Of a stretch of DNA of 64,000 bases, positions 56,985 to 64,000 are shown one piece after another. The stretch covers positions 196,051,829 through 196,115,828 of the forward strand of contig CM053143.1 of NCBI GenBank assembly GCA_028571685.1, in the 5' to 3' direction. Origin of the DNA: Heterohyrax brucei. Its lineage: Eukaryota; Chordata; Mammalia; Hyracoidea; Procaviidae. The notes under the pieces were generated by a model, which saw only the letters and a program-made list of their open reading frames with translations, ran no database searches and was not told the origin of the DNA. A program made the translations under genes and the position numbers. Position 1 is the stretch's first letter, and each line of letters starts with the position of its first letter.

Positions 56985-57860
56985 GGACAAGTCTGCTGCA
57001 AAAGACCCTTTTAAATTGTTAAAAATATGTGTCACTTTAAGAAGGTCCATCTGAACCCGAAACCTACCCAGCATTTCGCACTGGCTGGTATGCACTTGAG
57101 GAAACCCTGGTAGCATAGTGTTTAGTGTGGTTGGAACCCGCCAGGTGCCCCTTGCAAGCGCCATGGAGCAGTCCTGCTCTGTCCTGTGGGGTCACCCCAA
57201 GTCAGAACTGCCCCAGGAGTGGCGGGTTGGGGTGCTCTTTCTTTGTTCGGCACATGCATTTGAAAGCTGGACTTGGTGTGGATGGAGAATGACCGAAGAA
57301 CAGATGCCTCTGAATCAGGGTGCTGGCAAAGAGTGCTGAATAAACCATGCCCTTCCAGAAGAGTGGACAGACGATCTGTCTAGGGAGAAGCACAGCCAGG
57401 ACACTCCCTGGAGCGAGGACAGTGAGGCTCTGTCACACCCACTTCGGACATGCTGTTAGCTACCAGGCCAACTCCAGGGGCTCGCCACCCGCACAGGGCC
57501 GGTCCCTGGGACAGGAGTGAGGGTACATGCCATCTGTACACCTGTGACGGTGGGAGGATGTTTACTGTCCGTTTAGGCTGACCATTCATGCCTGAGGAGT
57601 GACACAGCGCTCCTGAGCACACTTCCTGGACAGGAGGCTCAGTCTTCCTCCTACGGTGGCTGCACTTAGGTCAAGGGGCTGCCCTACAGACCTCCAGCTT
57701 CACTAGAGGGCCTGGTCCCTGGAGGATGACACCACGCTTGGTCGAGGGTCGGCAACAGAGACCCACAGGGTGGTCCGGGGCCGCGGCGGCACCGACGGCT
57801 CCAGCACAGCAACAGCCGTCAGGACAGCGTGGGGCCACCGCGGCCACGGCCGCCAGGACG
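56985..57860 (+). mobile_element. RTE LINE 3' fragment with nested SINE
   Basis: The thumb region lies at 56985-57098 and 57236-57520 (ESWTWCGWRMTEEQMPLN) and the C-terminal region at about 57716-57860. Heavily decayed. Confidence 0.7.
57099..57235 (+). repeat. AfroSINE nested in RTE
   Basis: AGGAAACCCTGGTAGCATAG to CTGTCCTGTGGGGTCACCCC and AGTGGCGGGTTGG. Confidence 0.85.
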
Positions 57861-58204
57861 GCAGCTGACGTGACATCACGCGTGGTGGTTTTAGTGCATA
57901 AAGCTATAACCCTCCCAGCCGTCCCTATCACTGAAGCCTGGTCTGCTCTGGGCTCCTGGGAGCCCAGAACCAAGGCCGCAGTCGGGCTGCCTCACTACCC
58001 GGGCCTGACATGCCAGCTTCCGGAGCCTCCACTTCATCTGTGATGGGGAGACACGCAGGTGCAGGGGGCAAGGATGACACGCCAGAGCAAAGGGCAGACC
58101 TCCGGGTGACAGAATTAACTGGGAGCAGTTCTTCTTTGTGCTTTGGAGTACTTCCAAATCCTCTATGAAGGACACATGTTTAATTAGGGGGAGATCCTGA
58201 GGTC

Positions 58205-58440
58205 TTTTAACACACAAAATTCTCCTGGCGTGCCCGACCATGACACATGAATGCGTGGCAGTGCCCGCGAGGACACCGGGCGTGCCCAACGACATGTGGG
58301 CGTGGCAGTGCTCACAAGGGCACCAGGTGTGCCCCACAAGGACATGTGGAGGTGTGGCAGTGCCCGCGAGGGCACCAGGTGTACCCCATAGGACACGTGG
58401 ACATGTGGCCGCACTGACGAGGGCACTGCTTTGGTCGTGA
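58205..58440 (+). repeat. 47-52 bp minisatellite, four units
   Basis: GGCAGTGCCCGCGAGG-type units start at 58257, 58304, 58356 and, diverged, 58407, each followed by a GACATGTGG-like block. Confidence 0.8.
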
Positions 58441-59869
58441 AGTCATCTCAGCTCCCACTGCAGACTCACAATGAACAGCAGGGCATCGTCTTGCTTCACC
58501 ATCGCCAAGCTGGGAGCAGACAGGGGTGCCATTTTTAACCTCTGGCTACAGAAAAGGAAAGCGGGAGCGTGAGGCCCCCGAGGTATTGGACCCCCGGCAC
58601 CGGCCCCCAGTCCTCACTGCAGAGCCCAGCTCTGAGCCTGGAGCTGTACCACACTGCAGACCCCACCGCAGACCCAGCCTCCCCCAGGAGCTCGCAGCCG
58701 GACTAGAAGCAGAGGGAACAACATTCAAGTCAAAGTCTGTGCAACTCTGGTTCAAGACAGGAACCCCCACATCCAAGGGGTGACTGCTCACGGGTGCTGT
58801 GTGCACAGAACGCCACCACCCCCACCCTCCCAGCACGGCCCCCCAAGCACAGCCCATGCCCTTGGCCTGAGGAGATGGCTCCAAGGGGGTCCAGACCTCA
58901 GTACCAGGGCAGGTGCCCACAGGCAGCCTGGAGAGAAAATGACAGGAGAGAGTGACCAGTCTACCTGGGCCGGAACAGCACACCGGACCCTCAGACACCG
59001 CGGAGGCTGTGGGCTAAGGTGCAGCAGCACTCGGGCACGTGTCTTGTTCCACAGAGCAGACCCCATTTTCCAGGCCACTCCCACCCTCCTGCCACGAGGC
59101 AGGAAGCAGCACCCCTGGGTCCTGGGTGTGCCCCTGCCTTCCCTCCCGGTCCTGGTGCAATGGACTTTATTCTTCTGCACTGAGCAGCCTGCAGGGAACA
59201 CAACCAGAAGGGGTAGGGGGACACCCCACCCATGAGGAAGGAGGGCAGAGTGATCCCCCAAGCTGCTCCATCCGCGGTTAGGGGTAGAGCTCCCCCAGGG
59301 GACCAGCAGCCAGGCCATGGGGGTAGGGTCAGCAGACCTGCAGGTGGTCAGGCTCCTGCACATTGCATGCTTGTCCCCAGTCACCCATGGGGCCGAAGGT
59401 GACAAACAGTGAAGATTCACCCAGCCAGCAGCTTCTAGCCCCCTAGACCACCTCACCTGCTCAGCCAGCAGGGTCACAAACCCTCATCTCCTGGACTTGG
59501 AACTGTGGCCGAGGCTAAGGGCCCAGGCCCAGCGGACAGGTGGGCGCACTGGGAGATCACTTGTCAAGCCAGGGCCAGCAGCACCACACCGAGGCAGGGA
59601 CCCGCAGGGAGAGTGCGGGCACGTGATGGGTCACGGGGCCACAGACAGAGCCGGCAGGCACAGGTGAGGCGCGCCTGGTGAGCAGGAGCTGACGGCTGGA
59701 GGGGAGCGGCCAACGGGGCGCTCTTCAGCCTGCACAGGTGCCCTCAGCCGTCGGGCCTCTTGACTAGCTGACCTGGCCATGATCAGCAGGGTGCTGAGGA
59801 CCCTGTCTGCAGGCTCCGGGGCGAGCATCTCACTGTCACACCAGACTGTGGTCAGCACGCAGAGGAAGA
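58441..59869. other. Intergenic, nothing recognised downstream of TBC1D14
   Basis: I see no exon or family in this stretch beyond the TBC1D14 poly(A) site. Confidence 0.5.
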
Positions 59870-62070
59870 GTTGTACAGGACTTTTATTTAATAAAACCAC
59901 TTATTTACAATCCAAAAAGTACTACGTGTGATACTTCACTCAAGAAAACTGAAGGTTCTCTGTACAGGCATGGACACACGATACGCAGCACGGCCACCCA
60001 TCAGGAGTCCTTCTCTACCTATCTGCAGCCGACGCAAAGCCGCCAGACACCGAGAAGTGAACAAGGACCTCCAGTGGACATCGTTTCCACAAGAGACCCT
60101 GCGGCTCTGTTCTCCCAGGTGCAGCCGCACTGAGGCCCTGGGATCTGAGACGCAGGGAACCCGGGCCAGTGTGGAGACGCGGCCCCGCCCACAAGGCTGG
60201 CCAGAAGGGACAGCCAGGACGGAGACCCAAGCAGGCCCGGAAGCTCCCGTGAACCGGAGGCTTGCTCAGTGTCCCAGGCACACGGTCCCAGCTCAGGGCC
60301 AGATGCACCTTCACACAGTGCCCCCCAAGGGGCACAGCCCCTGCCAGGAGACAGTCGAGCGAGCTGGGCTGGTGGTGGCATCTGGAGCCACCACCTCAGG
60401 AATGTCTCAAGGACACCTTCAGAGGGCAGCTGTCTCCACTGCAGACACAGGACGTGGGCCAGGGTCGCACTCAACACAGTGAAGCTGGGAAGGCGTCCAG
60501 CAGGGCAAGGCTGAGGCCATAGGGCCTGGGAGTCAGGAGACGCCCTCGGACAGGCCTGGGCAGGGGGCGTGCAGACACGGGCTGCCATCGGCAGCAACCA
60601 GCCAAGGGCGCTCGCGAGCCAGGGACCCAGGGCAGCCAGCCTTCCATGGAGCCTTCTCTGCGACGCTGCCTGTCCTCCTGTCCCACACAAATGTCATTCG
60701 TCTCTGAACTGGATAATCAAACTCCTTCCTTGACACAAAGTTCTCGAAACAGAGAAAACCGACAACTGCATCCACCCAACGAGCCCAGAGGGAGCTGCAG
60801 GACCAGGGCTGCAGCACAGACGCCAGGGGGCTGCCAGGACAGCCCGGGCTGCTGGGCAGAGGTCGCTGGGTCCTCACGGAAGCTGGGATACCCCGGACAT
60901 TACAGCCGGATGCAGACAGAGAACCAGTGGTCCCCAGGTCCACCTCCACATCGGTGACATCTGTCACAGCAGAGGGCAGCCTCCAGCTGACCCCTGCACT
61001 GTGCCTGGCACTGGTCTCCAGAGGCAGGAGCACACAGGGCGAGGCAGGACTCCCTACCCCGCGCCTCCACTGGCCCACTGACCCCTCCCACGTAGGCACC
61101 CTCCCACAGTAGGCAGCCTCCCCACCAGCCTGCCGGCCCCAACCCGCATCCCCAGCCTGAAAGGCGCTCTGTCAGTGTCAAGCGTTCTTCCCATGCAGAA
61201 AACAGGTGCCAGCCACAGGCCAAGTGGGCCCAGGCCCAGGGCACTCCAGACCACAGTACAGAGTCCAGGTGGCATGGCAGGGCACAGTCAAGGCCCGGGG
61301 CCCATAAGGAAGAGACAGCGCCTTCCTAGGGGCCCACCTGCCTCATGCAGTCTCTGGTGGGTGGGTTTCCAACACACGGCTCCCCACTCTGGGGCCCTGG
61401 GCCCTGTGACTGACCACCCCCCCCCGCCACAGTCAACCCCAACATCCCGAGGCTCCCACCACTACTGCCCACCACCATGGTCAAGAAGGAGTGAGGGGGT
61501 ACCCCCAGCCATCAGCAGAGGCATTGAGATTTAATCAGTGCAGCCGAAACAGGACTGTGCCCCAGGCCACCGCACCCCCCAGTGTCTTAAGGCCTAACCT
61601 CAGGGAATCCCTTGAAGTGTCCTGGCATTCCGTGTAAGGCCAGCTTCAGTGTCAGTGACCAGGCAGATAGGGCCCGCCCTGCCCGCTGCCCACGGGGTCA
61701 GTCTGCCCGCAAGGCCTGCGGCTGCTCCAGCAACCTCAGTCTGCAAAGGAAGCATCAGTCTGCACACAGGGCATCTATCTGCACATGCAGCACTGGTCTG
61801 CACACATGGTGTGAGTCTGCATACATGGCATTGACTTGCATACACAACGCTGGTCTGTGCCCACCACGCAGGGGTGTTGGTCTGCACCCACCCTGGAGTG
61901 GGTGTTGGTCTGCGCCCACAGGGTAGTGGGTGTTGGTCTGTGCCCGTCCTGCAGTGGGTGCCCACCCTGGAGTGGGTGTTGGTCCGCGCCCACCGAGCAG
62001 TGGGTGCTGGTCTGCGCCCACAGGGCAGTGTGGGGCGTCACAGAGCCGCGGCGGAGCGGTCGGCGAGGCC
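59870..62070 (-). terminator. TBC1D14: TBC1D14 3' UTR and polyadenylation signal
   Basis: A minus-strand AATAAA lies near 59884-59889, within an AT-rich patch reading TAAATAAAAG on that strand. The implied 3' UTR is about 2.2 kb. It includes a decayed minisatellite at 61740-62035. Confidence 0.65.
61740..62035 (+). repeat. Decayed minisatellite inside the TBC1D14 3' UTR
   Basis: The left half repeats CTGCACACATGG-type units of about 22 bp. The right half repeats GTGGGTGTTGGTCTGCGCCC-type units of about 28-32 bp. Confidence 0.8.
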
Positions 62071-62136
62071 TCAGTGCCGCGGTGAAGAGCTGCCCCTCTC
62101 CAGTTCTCGGCTGTCCTTCTGCAGGGCAGTCAGGAC
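62071..62136 (-). CDS. TBC1D14: TBC1D14, last coding exon (partial gene)
   Basis: On the minus strand a pyrimidine tract and CAG precede 22 in-frame codons reading VLTALQKDSRELERG, then SSSPRH and TGA. This matches the C-terminal end of TBC1D14 as I recall it. TBC1D14 is a TBC-domain Rab regulator that acts on recycling endosomes and autophagosome formation, binding RAB11 and TRAPPIII. The TBC domain itself and all earlier exons lie beyond the right edge. Orientation and position beyond CCDC96 match human 4p16.1. I found no second exon between 62137 and 64000. Confidence 0.85.
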   Translation of the reverse strand, partial: VLTALQKDSRELERGSSSPRH

Positions 62137-62834
62137 CTGGGGCAGAGAGAGAGTCCTGGGTCAGTCGATAGGCAGCCCGACACAGACAGAATGACGGACA
62201 GAGCCTCTGTACCTGCCCCCTGCGTCGCGCCCCACCCTGGCTGCCAGCCGATCCTGCACGCCAGCCCCAGCGTGGTCCCTCATGGAGAGTCAACGAGCAG
62301 CTGCTGGGCTGACGCTGTCACCACCCCAGCAGCCACGGTAGTGACATCAGCGTATTCTCTGTCCTCGTCCTGGCTCTGCCCTGTGCACCATCACCGACGT
62401 CCACTCCACACGGCTGGACCCGAGCCTGGCCTGGCCGGGCTGCTGCCAGAACCTCCCAGCAAGCAACAGGGTGCCGGCAAGCCCGAGGAAGGTGCTGCTC
62501 TTAACCTCCGCCCCGAGCTTCCCCTGGCTGCCGGCCTCTCCTGGGCCCTCCCGGCCCTGGACGACACCTTTCCCAGGAGCATCCCCTCTGTCGTGACTGC
62601 TTAGCCACAGAGGGGCACCCACTCTGCCGGGACGAGCCCTCCATACCCTTGGCAGCTCACCCCACACACACCACCGAGGCCAGGACCCCATCCCGGAGTG
62701 CCACACCAGACCGTGGGACCTCAGAGCCTGTGGGCTCATGACCCCTTCACTGACTCGAGGACCACCAGGGTGGAGCAGACAGGCTGACCGAGGCCCCTCC
62801 CACCATTCAGGTAAGAGACCTTCCACTTCAGATA

Positions 62835-63140
62835 GAAGGGTCACCAATCACCACACTCACACGTCGTAACAGGGTCACCCATGTCCCTCTCACCTGGGCA
62901 CACCCGCCCTCACGGTCCACGGCCAGCACACATTCCCATGTCCCAAGGGGATCACCCTGCCTCACCTGGGCACACCCGCCCTCACGGTCCATGGCTACCA
63001 CAGGGTCATGTGTCCCGAAGGGATCACTCTGCCTCACCTGGGCACACCTGTCATGGTCCACAGCCAGCACATGGTTACGTATCCTGAGGGGATCACCCAC
63101 ATCTCACCTGGGCACATCCCTGTCGCTGTCCACAGGCAGA
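62835..63140 (+). repeat. 72-bp minisatellite in the TBC1D14 intron
   Basis: CACCTGGGCACA recurs at 62891, 62963, 63035 and 63105, a period of 70-72 bp. Each unit also carries GGTCCA and GGGGATCACCC-like blocks. Confidence 0.9.
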
Positions 63141-63234
63141 CGTCCTACCACTTGGACACTCCCCACGAGTACCCCAGTCTCCACAGGCGAAGACATCAAA
63201 AGCAAGCTGACAGCCTCATGTAATCCACTCATCT

Positions 63235-64000
63235 TTCCAGCGTGCACATGGTGTGTGCATGTGCAATGCTATGTATTCATGACTGCATGATGTATGTGTG
63301 CAAGTAGATGTGAGGTATGTAAGTAAACTGTGGCGTGTATACAGATACAAGGTGTGGTGCGTGCACACACATACGTGTAGACGAGAGGTGTGTAGTGCAT
63401 GTACACAAGCGTAAATGTGAGGTGTGTGCGTGTCTGTAGCATCTGGCATGTGCACACGTGTATAGACGTCAGATGTGTAAGTGAATATGAGCTATGTGTA
63501 GTGGGTGCTGTGTGTAGTTCTATGCAGACATGAGATAAGTAAACATGTGGTCTGTACAGATGGTGCAAGTGTATGGAGTGTGTGACATGCAAGTGTGTGT
63601 GTGTTCATGCAGACACGAGGTGTATGTATATGTGTGGTGTGTATGTCGTATTCTGGTGAATGTACACGTGTGTGTGATGTGTGCATGTATGTGGATGTGA
63701 GGTGTATGGTACATGCAGCTATGTATATGGCTGTAGACGCGAGGTGAGTGTGCATGGTGAGTACACACACAGAGTGTGCATGCAGACATCAGAGTGTGTG
63801 GTATGTGTGGTGTATGTACAGATGTAGGGGTGTGTATATTTTGTGTGTGGTATATGTGTACCTATGTGTGGCGATGAGATGTACATGTGGCGTGTACATG
63901 TGTAACATGTGTAGACACGAGGTATGTGTACATGTGTGTAAACAAAAAGTGTGCTAGTACGTGTGGTGTGTTTATATGTGTTTGGTGGGTGTACCCGTGG
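63235..64000 (+). repeat. Long TG-rich, purine-pyrimidine alternating tract
   Basis: Over 760 bp to the window edge the sequence is an irregular mix of TGTG, ATGTGTG, TACACG and GTATG steps. It is expected to lie in the last intron of TBC1D14. Confidence 0.85.

Noticed and set aside
62137..63234. Further TBC1D14 exons
   Set aside because: I looked on the minus strand for splice-bounded frames matching the protein upstream of VLTALQKD and found none. The segment is mostly minisatellite and unrecognised intron.
63216..63789. His/Thr/Cys-rich open frames on the minus strand of the TG tract
   Set aside because: They are translations of simple repeats, open because CACA-type sequence lacks stop codons.
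1..64000. CRISPR arrays, bacterial operons, phage or plasmid genes
   Set aside because: The intron-exon structure, SINE/LINE content and CpG islands show a mammalian nuclear locus. The tandem arrays here have no spacer-repeat architecture.

Overview
The window is nuclear DNA of a placental mammal, almost certainly an afrotherian and most likely an elephant. It is full of AfroSINE-type tRNA-derived SINEs and of RTE (BovB-clade) LINE copies whose 3' ends resemble the SINE 3' ends. It also carries MaLR-like solo LTRs, a few old MIR and L1 pieces, CpG-island promoters and spliced genes. I see no bacterial or organellar sequence.

Four protein-coding genes are supported, in the order and relative orientations known at human 4p16.1. 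GRPEL1 is on the plus strand: four exons at 25377-30260, 217 residues, the mitochondrial GrpE co-chaperone. TADA2B is on the minus strand: two coding exons at 50115-50384 and 33353-34345, 420 residues, the SAGA adaptor ADA2-beta, with an intron of about 15.8 kb. CCDC96 is on the plus strand: a single exon at 50879-52411, 510 residues, an axonemal coiled-coil protein. TBC1D14 is on the minus strand and enters from the right edge. Only its last 21 codons (62071-62136) and its 3' UTR, ending near 59870, are present. GRPEL1 and TADA2B converge tail to tail. TADA2B and CCDC96 diverge from a shared CpG-island promoter with 494 bp between start codons; three CCAAT boxes, a GC box and an RFX-like X-box lie there.

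Positions 1-24800 are intergenic, towards SORCS2 by human synteny. They hold layered repeats: RTE fragments, an interrupted L1 3' end, solo LTRs with intact target-site duplications at 6292-6735, 11187-11819 and 23878-24378, and a four-level nest at 16365-19030. An orphan CpG island at about 7720-8480 carries ETS-like sites but no recognisable coding exon. The TADA2B intron holds a 5'-inverted RTE, a decayed RTE with two nested SINEs, and a MaLR-like LTR pair. The right end (58200-64000) is rich in minisatellites, including one inside the TBC1D14 3' UTR, and finishes in a long TG-rich tract.

I found no previously undescribed molecular system. The strongest leads are regulatory: the X-box beside CCDC96, a run of G-tracts just after the TADA2B stop codon, and the orphan CpG island. 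The repeat history can also be read in unusual detail from target-site duplications.
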